Shown: positions 37,138-47,628, counted from the stretch's first letter. The stretch is 64,000 bases of DNA from Tsuneonella litorea (GCF_025154015.1 NZ_JAOAMV010000009.1:16238-80237), one strand, 5' to 3'. The notes: generated by a model from the letters alone, not told the origin. Numbers and translations are program-made.

Positions 37138-38318
37138 CCCGCGCGACCCGTCATTACGTTCTCGCCGCGGGGGGCACCGGAGGCCACCTGATCCCGGCCT
37201 TCGCACTCGCCGCCGAGCTATCGCAACGCGGACATCACGTCGCGCTCGTCACCGACGACCGCGGCGCCGCGCTACCAGGCAAGCCCGATTTCCTGCCCGC
37301 GCACGTAATCCCAGCCTCGAAACTCGGCAGGAACCCGTTGAAATGGCCCGCGGGCCTCGGCGCGATCCTCGAGGGTCGACGCATGGCGATGCGATTGTAC
37401 GAGAGCTTCCAGCCCTCGGCGGTGATCGGGTTCGGCGGCTACCCGGTATTCCCCGCGCTCCTGGGCGCGATGGCGTGCGACATTCCCACGCTCGTGCACG
37501 AACAGAACGCGGTGCTGGGCCGGGTCAATCGGTTCTTCGCGTCGCGGGTCGATGCGATCGCAACCGCCTACCCCGAGGTCGCCCGGCTCGACGAGAAACA
37601 CGCGGCCAAGGTGCACCTGGTCGGTAACCCGGTGCGGGCCGAGGTTCTTTCCCTGCGCGACGAGCCGTTCCCTGCGTTCACCGCCGACGGACTCCTGCGC
37701 GTACTCGTGACCGGCGGCAGCCAGGGCGCGCGCGTGCTCAGCGAAATCGTCCCCGACGGTCTGGCGATGCTTCCCCCCGCGATCCGCCAGCGGTTGCAGG
37801 TGACCCAGCAATGCCGGGCGGAGGATCTCGAGGCGGTTCGCCAGCGCTATCGCAGCCACGACATCCCGGCCGAGCTTGGCAGCTATTTCGAGGACATGGC
37901 GGAACGGCTCGCCGATGCGCACCTGTTCATCGGGCGCGCCGGCGCCAGCACGATCGCCGAATTGACCGCGGTCGGCCGTCCGGCGATCCTGGTCCCCCTG
38001 CCGATCGCCACCGACGACCACCAGGCAGCCAACACCCGCGAGATCGTCAAGTCGGGCGGCGCGCGGATGATCCGGCAGGAGAAGTTCACCGCGAAGGAGC
38101 TTGCCAAGCAGATTCAGGCGCTCGCGCAGCGCCCCGAGACGCTTGCGACGGCCGCTCACGCCGCCTGGAACTGCGGCCGCCCCCGGGCGGTCAAGGACCT
38201 GGCCGACCTCGTCGAGAGCTTCGGCGCCAACGAACTGATGGACGTCATTCGGGTCGGCGCGAACAACGCGCGCGGCGCAAGCCAGGGCGAGGCCGTGGGC
38301 CAGGGAGCCGGCGCGTGA
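37134..38318 (+). CDS. murG: UDP-N-acetylglucosamine--LPS-type undecaprenyl-pyrophosphoryl-MurNAc GlcNAc transferase (lipid II synthase)
   Basis: Converts lipid I to lipid II at the cytosolic face. 394 aa from GTG 37134. The G-loops are [16 protein letters not shown] and [13 protein letters not shown], with the donor-binding motif [24 protein letters not shown]. It is about 30 residues longer than E. coli MurG, with a C-terminal extension rich in Gly, Ala and Arg ([16 protein letters not shown]). Confidence 0.97.
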   Translation: MTRATRHYVLAAGGTGGHLIPAFALAAELSQRGHHVALVTDDRGAALPGKPDFLPAHVIPASKLGRNPLKWPAGLGAILEGRRMAMRLYESFQPSAVIGFGGYPVFPALLGAMACDIPTLVHEQNAVLGRVNRFFASRVDAIATAYPEVARLDEKHAAKVHLVGNPVRAEVLSLRDEPFPAFTADGLLRVLVTGGSQGARVLSEIVPDGLAMLPPAIRQRLQVTQQCRAEDLEAVRQRYRSHDIPAELGSYFEDMAERLADAHLFIGRAGASTIAELTAVGRPAILVPLPIATDDHQAANTREIVKSGGARMIRQEKFTAKELAKQIQALAQRPETLATAAHAAWNCGRPRAVKDLADLVESFGANELMDVIRVGANNARGASQGEAVGQGAGA

Positions 38319-39730
38319 AGGGCGTTCCCACGGACATCGGCACCGTGCATTTCGTTGGCATCGGGGGAATCGGGATGTCCGGCATCGCGGAGGTCATGCA
38401 GAACCTCGGCTACAGCGTGCAGGGCTCGGACCTCAACGAGAGCGCCAGCGTCGAGCGGCTGCGCGGGCGGGGGATCACGGTGCGCATCGGGCACGCGGCG
38501 GAAAACGTCGAGGGCGCGGGGGTCGTCGTCACCTCGACCGCGGTCAAGCGCACCAATCCCGAGGTCGTCGCGGCGCTGGAGCAGCGCATTCCCGTGGTCC
38601 GCCGCGCGGAGATGCTGGCCGAGCTGATGCGGTTGAAGAACACCGTCGCGGTCGCCGGCACCCACGGCAAGACTACCACGACCAGCATGATCGCCGCGCT
38701 GCTCGATGCCGGCGGCGTCGATCCGACCGTGATCAACGGCGGCGTGATCGAGCAGTACGGGTCGAACGCGCGGCTCGGCGACAGCGACTGGATGGTGGTC
38801 GAGGCCGACGAGAGCGACGGCAGTTTCCTGCGCCTCGACGGGACGATCGCGGTCGTCACCAACATCGATCCCGAGCATCTCGACCACTACGGCGACTTCG
38901 ACGCGGTGCGCCGCGCCTTCGTCGAGTTCATTCACAACGTGCCGTTCTACGGCGCGGCGGTGCTGTGCATCGATCATCCGGAAGTGCAGGCGGTGATGGG
39001 CCAGGTGCGCGACCGCAAGGTGGTGACCTACGGCTTCTCGCTCCAGGCAGATGTCTGCGCGGTCAACGTCGAACCCGAGGCGGGCGGGAGCCGGTTCGAC
39101 GTGATCGTCCGGCGCCGCGGCGAGGAGGACCGGCGGATCGCCGGAGTCCGCCTGCCGATGCCGGGCCGGCACAACGTCCAGAATGCGCTCGCCGCGATCG
39201 CCGTCGCGCTCGAGATGAGCTGCGCCGACGAGACGATCCGCGAAGGCTTCGCGCAGTTCGGCGGGGTCCGACGCCGGTTCACCCGGGTTGGTGAAGTATC
39301 CGGGGCCACCGTGATCGACGATTACGCCCACCACCCGGTCGAGATCCGCGCCGTGCTGGCGGCCGCGCGCGACAGCGCCGCCGCCAGCGGCGGGCGGGTC
39401 ATCGCGGTCGTCCAGCCGCACCGGTTCACCCGGCTGCGCGACCTGATGGACGACTTCCAGAACGCCTTCAACGATGCCGACCAGGTCTACGTGACCCCGG
39501 TCTACACCGCGGGCGAAGAGCCCCTTCCCGGCGTCGATGCGGACGCCCTCGTTGCCGGCCTGAAGTCGCGCGGGCACCGTTCGGCGGCGACCGTGCCCGA
39601 CCGCGAAACGCTGGCGCGCGAACTGGCGGCCGGGATCGCGCCGGGCGACTTCGTGGTGTGCCTCGGCGCGGGCGACATCACCCGCTGGGCGGCCGAGCTT
39701 CCGGACGCCATCGCGAAGGTGCCCGCATGA
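38315..39730 (+). CDS. murC: UDP-N-acetylmuramate--L-alanine ligase
   Basis: First stem-peptide ligase. 471 aa from GTG 38315 (GTGA overlap with murG). N-terminal motif [18 protein letters not shown] loop [12 protein letters not shown], catalytic region EADESDGSF and the motif [16 protein letters not shown]. The C-terminal ATP/ligand domain has YAHHPVEI and [16 protein letters not shown] sequence ([13 protein letters not shown]). Normal length. Confidence 0.98.
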   Translation: MKGVPTDIGTVHFVGIGGIGMSGIAEVMQNLGYSVQGSDLNESASVERLRGRGITVRIGHAAENVEGAGVVVTSTAVKRTNPEVVAALEQRIPVVRRAEMLAELMRLKNTVAVAGTHGKTTTTSMIAALLDAGGVDPTVINGGVIEQYGSNARLGDSDWMVVEADESDGSFLRLDGTIAVVTNIDPEHLDHYGDFDAVRRAFVEFIHNVPFYGAAVLCIDHPEVQAVMGQVRDRKVVTYGFSLQADVCAVNVEPEAGGSRFDVIVRRRGEEDRRIAGVRLPMPGRHNVQNALAAIAVALEMSCADETIREGFAQFGGVRRRFTRVGEVSGATVIDDYAHHPVEIRAVLAAARDSAAASGGRVIAVVQPHRFTRLRDLMDDFQNAFNDADQVYVTPVYTAGEEPLPGVDADALVAGLKSRGHRSAATVPDRETLARELAAGIAPGDFVVCLGAGDITRWAAELPDAIAKVPA

Positions 39731-40695
39731 GCCCCCAGATCGGCGAGCGGCGCGGCTGGCGCCACGGTTCGGCGCCGACCTCGGCGATCGAGGAGACGAC
39801 CAACGTCCCGTTCTCCACCCGCGGTATCCGCGGCAAGGTCACCCAGGACGCCCCGCTCGCGCCGCTGGTGTGGTTCAAGGCGGGCGGCAACGCCGACTGG
39901 CTGTTCGAACCCGCCGACCTCGAGGACCTCAAGGAGTTCCTGATGCGCGTCGGTGGGCGGATGCCGGTCATGGCGCTGGGTCTCGGTTCCAACCTCATCG
40001 TACGTGACGGCGGTGTCCCCGGCGTCGTGATCCGCCTGGGCAAGGCATTCGCCACGGTCGAAGCGCGGCGCGACAAGGTGCTCGAATGCGGCGGCGGGGC
40101 GAGCGGCATCCTGGTATCCTCCAAGGCGCGCGACGCCGGGATCGCCGGGGTCGAGTTCCTGCGCGGCATACCGGGTACCGTCGGCGGGTTCGTGCGGATG
40201 AACGGCGGCGCCTATGGCCGCGAGGTCGCGGACGTCCTGATCGACTGCGACGTGGTGCTGCCGTCGGGGGATTTCGTGACCTTGCCGGCGCGCGATCTCG
40301 AATACAGCTACCGCCATTCGAACCTGCCAGAAGGCGCGGTGGTCGTCGCCGCGCGGTTCCAGGGACGCGAGGGCATTCCGGCCGAGATCGGCGAGGAAAT
40401 GGACAAGATCGCCGCCGCGCGCGAGGCGAGCCAGCCGCTGCGGACCAAGACCGGCGGCTCGACCTTCAAGAACCCGCCCGGCGAAAAGGCGTGGGAGCTC
40501 GTCGATCGCGCCGGGTGCCGCGGCCTCACGGTGGGCGGCGCGCAGGTGAGCGAGAAGCACACCAATTTCCTCATCAACACCGGCAACGCGACCAGCGCCG
40601 ACATCGAGGGCCTGGGCGAACTCGTTCGCGAGAAGGTCTACGGCAAGACCGGCGTCAGCCTCGAATGGGAAATCCAGCGGGTGGGACGGCCGTGA
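39727..40695 (+). CDS. murB: UDP-N-acetylmuramate dehydrogenase (UDP-N-acetylenolpyruvylglucosamine reductase)
   Basis: FAD/NADPH reductase that makes UDP-MurNAc. 322 aa, the shorter type without the extra domain loop of E. coli MurB (type II-like). FAD-binding residues are in [15 protein letters not shown] and [14 protein letters not shown]. The catalytic region holds [21 protein letters not shown]. It has an Arg-rich N-terminus (GERRGWRHG). Confidence 0.97.
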   Translation: MSPQIGERRGWRHGSAPTSAIEETTNVPFSTRGIRGKVTQDAPLAPLVWFKAGGNADWLFEPADLEDLKEFLMRVGGRMPVMALGLGSNLIVRDGGVPGVVIRLGKAFATVEARRDKVLECGGGASGILVSSKARDAGIAGVEFLRGIPGTVGGFVRMNGGAYGREVADVLIDCDVVLPSGDFVTLPARDLEYSYRHSNLPEGAVVVAARFQGREGIPAEIGEEMDKIAAAREASQPLRTKTGGSTFKNPPGEKAWELVDRAGCRGLTVGGAQVSEKHTNFLINTGNATSADIEGLGELVREKVYGKTGVSLEWEIQRVGRP

Positions 40696-41651
40696 GCAGG
40701 AAGCACCACGTCGCGGTCCTGATGGGCGGCTGGGCCAACGAACGGCCCGTGTCGCTCATGTCGGGCGAAGGTGTCGCGAAGGCGCTCGAGGCGCGCGGAC
40801 ATCGCGTGACCCGGATCGACATGGACAGGCAGGTCGCGGCGCGCATCGCCGAGGCAGCGCCCGACGTCGTGTTCAATGCGCTCCACGGGGTGCCGGGCGA
40901 GGACGGCACCGTGCAGGGCATGCTCGACCTGATGGGCATACCCTATACCCATTCGGGTCTCGCAACCTCGGTCATCGCGATCGACAAGGAACTGACCAAG
41001 CACGCGCTGGTGCCGCACGGCGTCCCGATGCCCGGCGGGCGGATCGTGGACTGCGAAACGCTGTACGAGAAGGATCCACTGGCGCGGCCATACGTACTCA
41101 AGCCGGTCAACGAGGGCAGCTCGGTCGGCGTGGCGATCGTCACCGAGGAAAGCAACTACGGCAATCCCATCCGGCGCGACGCGAAAGGGCCGTGGCAGGA
41201 GTTCGACCGGCTGCTGGCCGAACCCTACATCAAAGGCCGCGAGATGACGGTCGCGGTGCTCGACGGCCCGGACGGTCCGCGCGCGCTGACGGTGACCGAA
41301 CTCGTGCCAAAGTCAGGCTTCTACGACTTCGACGCCAAGTATACCGACGGGATGACCGATCATATCTGCCCGGCGCAGATTCCCGAGCGGATCGCCGAAC
41401 TCTGCATGCACTACGCAGTGCAGGCGCACGAGTTGCTCGGCTGCCGGGGATGCAGCCGCACCGATTTCCGCTGGGACGACGAGCTGGGCGAGGACGGGCT
41501 GTTCGTTCTGGAAACCAACACCCAGCCGGGGATGACGCCATTGAGCCTCGTCCCCGAACAGGCCCGGCACTGCGGAATGAGTTACGAGGACCTCGTCGAA
41601 ACCCTCGTGGAGGAAGCGTTGAGCCGGTCCGGGGGGGCGAAGAATGGCTGA
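40692..41651 (+). CDS. ddl: D-alanine--D-alanine ligase
   Basis: Makes the D-Ala-D-Ala dipeptide used by MurF. 319 aa from GTG 40692. ATP-grasp signatures include LMGGWANERPVSLMSG, LKPVNEGSSVGVAIV, and the metal-binding LETNTQPGMTPLSLVPEQA. The D-cycloserine target by family. The end overlaps ftsQ by eight bases, the largest overlap in the chain. Confidence 0.98.
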   Translation: MSRKHHVAVLMGGWANERPVSLMSGEGVAKALEARGHRVTRIDMDRQVAARIAEAAPDVVFNALHGVPGEDGTVQGMLDLMGIPYTHSGLATSVIAIDKELTKHALVPHGVPMPGGRIVDCETLYEKDPLARPYVLKPVNEGSSVGVAIVTEESNYGNPIRRDAKGPWQEFDRLLAEPYIKGREMTVAVLDGPDGPRALTVTELVPKSGFYDFDAKYTDGMTDHICPAQIPERIAELCMHYAVQAHELLGCRGCSRTDFRWDDELGEDGLFVLETNTQPGMTPLSLVPEQARHCGMSYEDLVETLVEEALSRSGGAKNG

Positions 41652-42552
41652 AACGATCAACCGCAAGGGAAAGGGCGTGCGCCGCTCGGCTGCGGCGCAG
41701 AGCCGCGCCCAGGCGGCGCGCAAGGCCAAGGCCCGGACCAGCGGCGCCGTGGGCGGCGCGCTCGCGCTGTTGCCCTTCACGGAGGAACAGCTGCACAAGT
41801 TCTTCCTCGCCATGATCCTCGGCGGCGCGGTCGCCCTGGCGTGGTTCGTCGCCAGTCTGGCAGGGGTGCCGGCGCTGGCGCAGGCGCAGGTCGCTGCGGT
41901 GGCGTCCGACGCGGGGTTCGAGGTGCGGCGGGTGCAGGTCACAGGGGCCGACCGGATGAACGAGCTCAAGGTCTACGAGCGTGTCCTCGCCGAGCGCGAA
42001 CGCCCGATGCCGCTCGTCGATCTCGAGGCGATCCGTGCCGACCTGCTGGCGCTGTCGTGGGTCGAGGACGCGCGGGTGAGCCGCCAACTGCCCGACAAGC
42101 TGGTGGTCGACGTGGTGGAGCGCACCCCGCGCGCGGCCCTGGTCAAGCCCGGGCGGCTGGTTCTCATCGACGGGACGGGCCATGAACTCGAACCGATTTC
42201 CGCGGCGAACGCCAAGGGAATGCTCAAGGTGTCGGGTCCCGGCGCCGCGCGCCAGGTGGCCGCGCTCGATGCGCTGCTCGACGCGGCCCCGGCGCTCAAG
42301 AACCGGGTGGCGGAAGCCGAATGGGTCGGCAACCGCCGCTGGAACCTGACGTTCAGGACGGGGCAGGTGCTGGCTTTGCCTCACGGTGCCGACGCCTCGG
42401 CTGGCGCGCTGGTGCAGTTCGCCCGACTCGACGGGGTGAACCGGCTGCTTGGCGGCAAGGTGGCCGCTTTCGACATGCGCGCGCCGGACCGGATCTACAT
42501 GCGCATTCCGGGCCGCGCGCAGCAGTCGCTGGGAACGGAGGGGGCACGGTAA
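41644..42552 (+). CDS. ftsQ: Cell division protein FtsQ (POTRA domain)
   Basis: Bitopic divisome protein that recruits FtsB/FtsL. 302 aa: a cytosolic basic tail of ~50 residues rich in Lys/Arg, a membrane helix (FFLAMILGGAVALAWFVASLAG), then the POTRA domain (FEVRRVQVTGADRMNELKVYERVLA) and the beta-domain with the RTPRAALVKPG stretch. It abuts ftsA exactly, with stop TAA at 42550-42552 and ATG at 42553. Confidence 0.95.
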   Translation: MAETINRKGKGVRRSAAAQSRAQAARKAKARTSGAVGGALALLPFTEEQLHKFFLAMILGGAVALAWFVASLAGVPALAQAQVAAVASDAGFEVRRVQVTGADRMNELKVYERVLAERERPMPLVDLEAIRADLLALSWVEDARVSRQLPDKLVVDVVERTPRAALVKPGRLVLIDGTGHELEPISAANAKGMLKVSGPGAARQVAALDALLDAAPALKNRVAEAEWVGNRRWNLTFRTGQVLALPHGADASAGALVQFARLDGVNRLLGGKVAAFDMRAPDRIYMRIPGRAQQSLGTEGAR

Positions 42553-43830
42553 ATGGCCCTTCCGCGCATCGCCCGCGTGTTCGGCGCGGTCAACGTCGGA
42601 TCGTTCCGCATATCCGCGATGATCATGGGCCTGTCGGAAACCGGCGAACTCATCGTGCTGGGATCGGGCAATCGCGCGAGCCAGGGCATCAAGCGCGGCT
42701 ACGTGACCGACATGGCCGCCGCGACCTATGCCATTCGCGACGCGGTCGAGCGGGCGGAGAAGAACGCCGGAACCTCGATTTCCAGCGTCTGGGTCGGATG
42801 TTCCGGCGCGGGCCTCGCGAGCCGGGTCGCCAAGGTCGAGATCGAGATCGGCGGCCGGCGGATCGAGGAAGACGACATCGAGCACCTGTTGCTCGCCGCG
42901 CGCGAGAGCATCCAGCCCGACGGGCGCATGGTGCTCCACGCGCAGCCTGCGCACTACACGCTCGACGGCGCGCATGGGGTCGCGAACCCGCGCGGGCTCC
43001 ATGCCGAGCGGCTGGGGGTCGACATCCACGTCATGCTCGCCGACGGTGCTCCGGTGCGCAACCTGATCGAGGCGGTGCAGAACGCGCACCTCGACGTCGA
43101 GGCGGTGGTCGCGGCGCCGATTGCCGCCGGGCACGCCTGCCTGAGCCCCGAGGAACGCGAGCTGGGCACCGCGCTGGTCGAGATCGGGGGCGAGGTCACC
43201 AACGTAGCGGTCTATGCCGGCGGGATGCTGGGTCTCACTGCCATCCCGTTCGGTTCGTCCGACATCACCGATGCGGTGGCGGGCGCGTTCGGAATCCGCC
43301 GGTTGCAGGCGCAGCGCCTGAAGAGCCGTTACGGCTCGGCGATCGCCTCGGTCAGCGATTACAAGGACATGATCCCGGTCAACGGGCCGGGGGATGATTC
43401 AGCCGGCCCCGCCGCGCGCGGAGCCGACGACCAGAATCGCGTGCCCCGCGCCGAGCTGGTCTCGGTCATCACCGAGCAGCTGTCGCGCCTGACGGACGAG
43501 ATCGGCCGGGCGCTGAAGGGGATGGGCTTCACCGGGGCGAAGGGCGGGCAGGTCGTCGTCACCGGCGGCGGATCGGAACTCGCCGGGATCGCCGAGTTTC
43601 TCCAGAGCGCGCTCGGCCGCCCGGTCCGCGTGGGCAAGCCGCCAGCCCTGCGCGGGCTCGGCGAAGCCAGCGCCACGCCCAGCTTCGTTACCCTGGCGGG
43701 CTTGTGCCTCTACGCCGCCGATGACCCGGTCGACATCCGTTCGGTCGGGCCGCGACACACTCCGACCACCCGCTATTCGGGGGTCGGGCTGGTCAACCGG
43801 GTCGTGCGCGCGATGAAAGAGTACTTCTGA
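42553..43830 (+). CDS. ftsA: Cell division protein FtsA (actin-like membrane anchor of FtsZ)
   Basis: Links FtsZ to the membrane. 425 aa. Actin-like fold with phosphate motifs GSGNRASQGIKRGYVTDM (phosphate 1 area), the 1C-domain region KVEIEIGGRRIEEDDIEHLL, and ATP-site glycines VVTGGGSELAGI. The C-terminal amphipathic helix that inserts in the membrane is LVNRVVRAMKEYF. It is followed by 101 bases before ftsZ, giving ftsZ its own control region. Confidence 0.97.
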   Translation: MALPRIARVFGAVNVGSFRISAMIMGLSETGELIVLGSGNRASQGIKRGYVTDMAAATYAIRDAVERAEKNAGTSISSVWVGCSGAGLASRVAKVEIEIGGRRIEEDDIEHLLLAARESIQPDGRMVLHAQPAHYTLDGAHGVANPRGLHAERLGVDIHVMLADGAPVRNLIEAVQNAHLDVEAVVAAPIAAGHACLSPEERELGTALVEIGGEVTNVAVYAGGMLGLTAIPFGSSDITDAVAGAFGIRRLQAQRLKSRYGSAIASVSDYKDMIPVNGPGDDSAGPAARGADDQNRVPRAELVSVITEQLSRLTDEIGRALKGMGFTGAKGGQVVVTGGGSELAGIAEFLQSALGRPVRVGKPPALRGLGEASATPSFVTLAGLCLYAADDPVDIRSVGPRHTPTTRYSGVGLVNRVVRAMKEYF

Positions 43831-43844
43831 TGGGTATTTACCCC

Positions 43845-43853
43845 TGTGGATAA
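43845..43853 (-). promoter_or_regulatory. Perfect DnaA box upstream of ftsZ
   Basis: TTATCCACA on the minus strand (TGTGGATAA on plus), the consensus E. coli R1-type 9-mer. It lies 79 bases before the ftsZ ATG in the ftsA-ftsZ gap. Confidence 0.6.
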
Positions 43854-43876
43854 GGAAAATCGTCCTATCCCGAGAC

Positions 43877-43881
43877 GAATC
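43877..43881. promoter_or_regulatory. GANTC (CcrM-type) site in the ftsZ leader
   Basis: GAATC at 43877-43881. In Caulobacter, GANTC methylation by CcrM and GcrA control ftsZ transcription; the match here is by position and motif only. Confidence 0.4.
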
Positions 43882-43931
43882 GGTTCGTGTAAGACTGTGG
43901 CAGAGCATTTTTCACCCCGGAGGGGCACCCC

Positions 43932-45617
43932 ATGAGCATCAACATCGGTCCGCCAGCCACTGACGACCTTCGTCCCAAGATCACCGTGATCGGCGTGGGC
44001 GGGGCCGGCGGCAACGCGATAGCGAACATGATCGCCGCCGAGATCGAGGGCGTCGACTTCATCGTCGCCAATACCGACGCGCAGGCGCTGTCGAACGCGT
44101 CGGCCGACAAGCGCATTCAGCTCGGCCCGGACATCACCGGCGGGCTCGGCGCGGGGGCCCGGCCCGAAGTGGGCAAGGCAGCGGCGGAAGAAACCGTCGG
44201 CGACATCGAGGATGCGCTCGAGGGCGTGAACATGTGCTTCATCGCCGCCGGCATGGGCGGCGGTACCGGAACCGGCGCAGCCCCCGTCATCGCCGAGGCT
44301 GCGCGCCGCAAGGGCGTGCTGACGGTCGGCGTGGTGACCAAGCCGTTCCTGTTCGAGGGCACCCGCCGGATGCGCGCGGCGGAAGCCGGGATCGAGGAAC
44401 TGCAAAAGCACGTCGATACCCTGATCGTGATTCCCAACCAGAACCTGTTTCTCGTCGCCAAGGCCGAAACCACGTTCAAGGAGGCGTTCCAGCTCGCCGA
44501 CGAGGTTTTGCAGCAGGGCGTGCGTTCGATCACCGACCTCATGGTCATGCCGGGCCTGATCAACCTCGACTTCGCCGACGTGCGCTCGGTGATGCAGGAG
44601 ATGGGCAAGGCGATGATGGGCACCGGCGAGGGCGAGGGCGAGAACCGCGCGCTCGAAGCCGCCGAGCGTGCGATCGCCAACCCGCTGCTCGATGGCGTGA
44701 GCATGGCCGGCGCCAAGGGCGTGATCATCTCGATCATCGGTGGCGAGGACATGAAGCTTCTCGAAGTGGACGAGGCCGCGAACCACATTCGCGAGCTGGT
44801 CGACGAGGACGCCAACATCATCTGGGGTTCGGCTTTCAATCCCGATCTCCAGGGCAAGATCCGCGTCTCGGTCGTTGCCACCGGCATCGACGGTACGGGC
44901 GAGGCAGTCTCGAGCGAGCCGCGTTCGTTCTCGCTCGGTGCCAGTCGCGCCCCCAAGCGCCCGGTCCTCGAGCTGCCGGCCGAGGACGAGTTCGAGGACG
45001 AGGACGAACTCGACACGATCCCGGCGATGACCCCGCCGGAGCCGGCGGCATACGAACCGGCCGCCGAACAGGTTGCCGAGGCGGATGCGGCCGGGGAGGC
45101 CGAGGACGACGGGGGCGAGGCCTACTTCACCGACGCGCCCGACGGTCCCGATCGCGAGCCGCTCGATCTCGCCGGCCTCAGCGCGGCCGCTGCCTCCGAT
45201 GAAGACGAGGCCGAGGACGATTACGAGGATGTCGACGGGATTGTCGATCCGCTCGCCGGCCTGCGGAACGCCGCGGATGAGGACGAGGAGGATCGGTCCT
45301 TCGGCGACGAGGACTGGGAAAAGGGCGAAAGCACGAGCGGTGCGGGCGGCCAGGACGAGCTGCTGCTCGATGCCGATCGGCTCGCCGAGCAGGACGAGCC
45401 GGTCCAGGCGCGCCTTGGCGGCGGGCGCAGGCGCGGACTTGTGTCGGGCGACGGCGGCGGCGCGGCCGCAACGGGCGCGGGAAGCACGCTGTTCGAACGC
45501 ATGGCGAACCTTTCGCGGGGCGGTGCCAAGGCAGAGGAAGAGGACGAGGAAGACGAGGATGGCGGTTCCGCCTCGCTCAGCATTCCGCGGTTTCTCGGCC
45601 GGCAGAACAACCAGTAA
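43932..45617 (+). CDS. ftsZ: Cell division GTPase FtsZ, with long acidic C-terminal linker
   Basis: Tubulin-like GTPase that forms the Z ring. 561 aa, well above the ~380-400 aa of E. coli or B. subtilis. The G-box GGGTGTG is at residues 109-115, the N-terminal [12 protein letters not shown] loop and the T7 loop [11 protein letters not shown] are present. Core homology ends near residue 330. About 200 residues of linker rich in Asp/Glu follow, with one GGGRRRG basic patch. The conserved tail [13 protein letters not shown] ends the protein and is the FtsA/ZipA docking peptide. GGAGGGG precedes the ATG. Confidence 0.98.
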   Translation: MSINIGPPATDDLRPKITVIGVGGAGGNAIANMIAAEIEGVDFIVANTDAQALSNASADKRIQLGPDITGGLGAGARPEVGKAAAEETVGDIEDALEGVNMCFIAAGMGGGTGTGAAPVIAEAARRKGVLTVGVVTKPFLFEGTRRMRAAEAGIEELQKHVDTLIVIPNQNLFLVAKAETTFKEAFQLADEVLQQGVRSITDLMVMPGLINLDFADVRSVMQEMGKAMMGTGEGEGENRALEAAERAIANPLLDGVSMAGAKGVIISIIGGEDMKLLEVDEAANHIRELVDEDANIIWGSAFNPDLQGKIRVSVVATGIDGTGEAVSSEPRSFSLGASRAPKRPVLELPAEDEFEDEDELDTIPAMTPPEPAAYEPAAEQVAEADAAGEAEDDGGEAYFTDAPDGPDREPLDLAGLSAAAASDEDEAEDDYEDVDGIVDPLAGLRNAADEDEEDRSFGDEDWEKGESTSGAGGQDELLLDADRLAEQDEPVQARLGGGRRRGLVSGDGGGAAATGAGSTLFERMANLSRGGAKAEEEDEEDEDGGSASLSIPRFLGRQNNQ

Positions 45618-45676
45618 CAGGCTGCTCGCCGCTCGTTTGGCGCGGGTTCAGGCGCGGTCGGTTACAGGGCCGAAAC

Positions 45677-47488
45677 ATGATCCATCGTCCGAACCGTTTT
45701 CGTAGCCGCTGCGCGGCCGCGCTGCTCGCGACGTTGCCTTTCGCAATGGTCGCTGCGCCGGCAGGTGCGCAGAGCTATTCCGTCGTCCAGCCGATCCCGA
45801 GCCCGGCGGCGGGCGACCTCAGCCGGGCGCTGCAGCGGCTGGCACGCAATCCGACCGATTTCGATGCGCTGGTCGCGGCGGGGCGGGCCTCGCTCGATCT
45901 CGACGACATCGACGCCGCCGTCGGCTTCTTCAGCCGCGCCGAGACTGTCCGGGCGGGGGATCCGAGCGTCAAGGCCGGACTTGCGTCCGCCAATCTCAAG
46001 GCCGGCCGCCCGATCGAGGCGCTGGAGATGTTCGACCAGGCCCAGTCTGCCGGCGCTGCGCCGGTGTCGATCGCGGCAGACCGCGGCCTGGCCTTCGACC
46101 TTGTCGGCGACAACGCCTCGGCGCAGATCCAGTACAAGCTCGCGCTTTCGCAGGGGCGCGACGACGAAATCCTTCGCCGCCTTGCGCTGAGCCAGGCGAT
46201 CGCCGGGGATACGAGGGGCTTCGAAGCCACGCTGCTTCCACTCCTCCAGCAACGCGATCTCGCCGCATACCGGGCCCGGGCCTTCGGGCTCGCGATCCTG
46301 GGCAAGGAAGACGACGCCATCGCGATCGTCGAGGCGGTGATGCCGCGCGAGCTTGCCGACCGCATGGCGCCATACCTGCGCTATATGCCCAAGCTGACTC
46401 ACGCGCAGCAGGCCGCCGCCGCCAATCTCGGCAACTTCCCGCGCGCGGCGCAGATCGGACGCGACGACCCGCGGTTCGCGCAATACGCTGGCAGTCCGGC
46501 CGCGGCGCCCGCCGGTGGGGCGGACACGCGGCTGGCCCCGGCGGGCGAACCACTGGGTCCGCGTGCCCGCGGCAACCGGCGGAACAGCCGGGACCAGGCT
46601 GTGGCGGAGCAGACGACCACCGCCAAGGCGCCCGTGCGGATCGCCCGATCGGAGCAGGTCCAGCAGCCCGGCAGCCTCATCCGGCGGCGGGTCACCACCA
46701 CCAGCGCGGCGCCCCCACAGGCATCGCCGCCACCGCCACCACCACCGCCGCCACCGCCGCCGCCGCCGCCGCCCTCGACCCCTCCTTCGACTCCGCAGGG
46801 CGTGGAGCTGCCGGCCTTGCAGCCGTCGCCTCCGGAGCAGACGCGGCCTGAGAGCCAGCCGGTCATCGTCGCCCGGTTGCCCGAACAGACCGCCGGTGTC
46901 CCCGCGTTCAATCTCGAGGCGGTCAAGCACGCACAAAGCCGCGGCATGATGTCGGACGATCCCACCACCGCCGCACCCGACGGGACATCGTCAGCCTCGG
47001 CGGCCGGCGGCCCGCAGCAGCCCGCGGCGATTTCCCTCCCGCCGGCGGCGGAGCCGGAGCCGGCGAGCGTGGCGGATGCTTTCGCCGATTTCGGTTCGGC
47101 CGCCGTTCCGCGTAGCCCCGCCGTGGGCGCGGTGGACATCACTGCGATCAAGCCGAAGCGCGAAGTCGCCGAGCCCCCGCCGCCGCCTCCACCGCCGCCG
47201 CCCCCGCCCAAGCCCAAGGCGCCCAGCCGGATCTGGGTCCAGGTGGCGACCGGCAAGGACCTCAAGTCGCTCGCATTCGACTGGCGCCGGTTCGGCCGCA
47301 AGGCGCCCGACCTGCTCGGCAAGCGCGAGGCCTATACCACCAAGTGGGGCGTTTCGCAGCGGCTGCTGACCGGTCCGATCGATTCGGCGAAGGCCGCCGC
47401 GAAGCTCGTCGCCGACCTCAAGGCAGCGGGGATCGATGCCTTCACCTTCACGTCCGAAGACGGGCAGGAGATTGCGCCGCTCAAGTGA
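45677..47488 (+). CDS. Secreted TPR protein with proline-rich linkers and C-terminal SPOR domain
   Basis: 603 aa. Signal peptide ~1-32 (ends PAGAQ). Residues ~35-260 look like TPR units (RLARNPTDFDALVAAGRASLDLDDIDAAVGFF). Two polyproline tracts follow, one near residue 355 and one near 500. The C-terminal ~85 residues are a SPOR domain (RIWVQVATGKDLKSLAFDWR ... FTFTSEDGQEIAPL), which binds septal peptidoglycan stripped of stem peptides. Placed right after ftsZ, it is likely a division-site periplasmic protein. It is predicted soluble or cell-wall bound, not membrane-anchored. Confidence 0.88.
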   Translation: MIHRPNRFRSRCAAALLATLPFAMVAAPAGAQSYSVVQPIPSPAAGDLSRALQRLARNPTDFDALVAAGRASLDLDDIDAAVGFFSRAETVRAGDPSVKAGLASANLKAGRPIEALEMFDQAQSAGAAPVSIAADRGLAFDLVGDNASAQIQYKLALSQGRDDEILRRLALSQAIAGDTRGFEATLLPLLQQRDLAAYRARAFGLAILGKEDDAIAIVEAVMPRELADRMAPYLRYMPKLTHAQQAAAANLGNFPRAAQIGRDDPRFAQYAGSPAAAPAGGADTRLAPAGEPLGPRARGNRRNSRDQAVAEQTTTAKAPVRIARSEQVQQPGSLIRRRVTTTSAAPPQASPPPPPPPPPPPPPPPPSTPPSTPQGVELPALQPSPPEQTRPESQPVIVARLPEQTAGVPAFNLEAVKHAQSRGMMSDDPTTAAPDGTSSASAAGGPQQPAAISLPPAAEPEPASVADAFADFGSAAVPRSPAVGAVDITAIKPKREVAEPPPPPPPPPPPPKPKAPSRIWVQVATGKDLKSLAFDWRRFGRKAPDLLGKREAYTTKWGVSQRLLTGPIDSAKAAAKLVADLKAAGIDAFTFTSEDGQEIAPLK

Positions 47489-47628
47489 CGCGCGTGTCTC
47501 TTCCACCGCTTTTGCACAAGCTGTGAACAGGGTTATCGCGTTGTCCCCAGCCGTTGGCCGCGCGGGAATTGCAGGCCGCGCACCCTCCCGGCATCGAGCA
47601 TTTCCATGAACGACACGGGATCGCGGCG

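Noticed and set aside
46399..47322. Antisense frame rich in Gly runs, opposite the SPOR protein
   Set aside because: The Gly runs are the complement of the proline-coding CCG/CCA repeats of the real gene.
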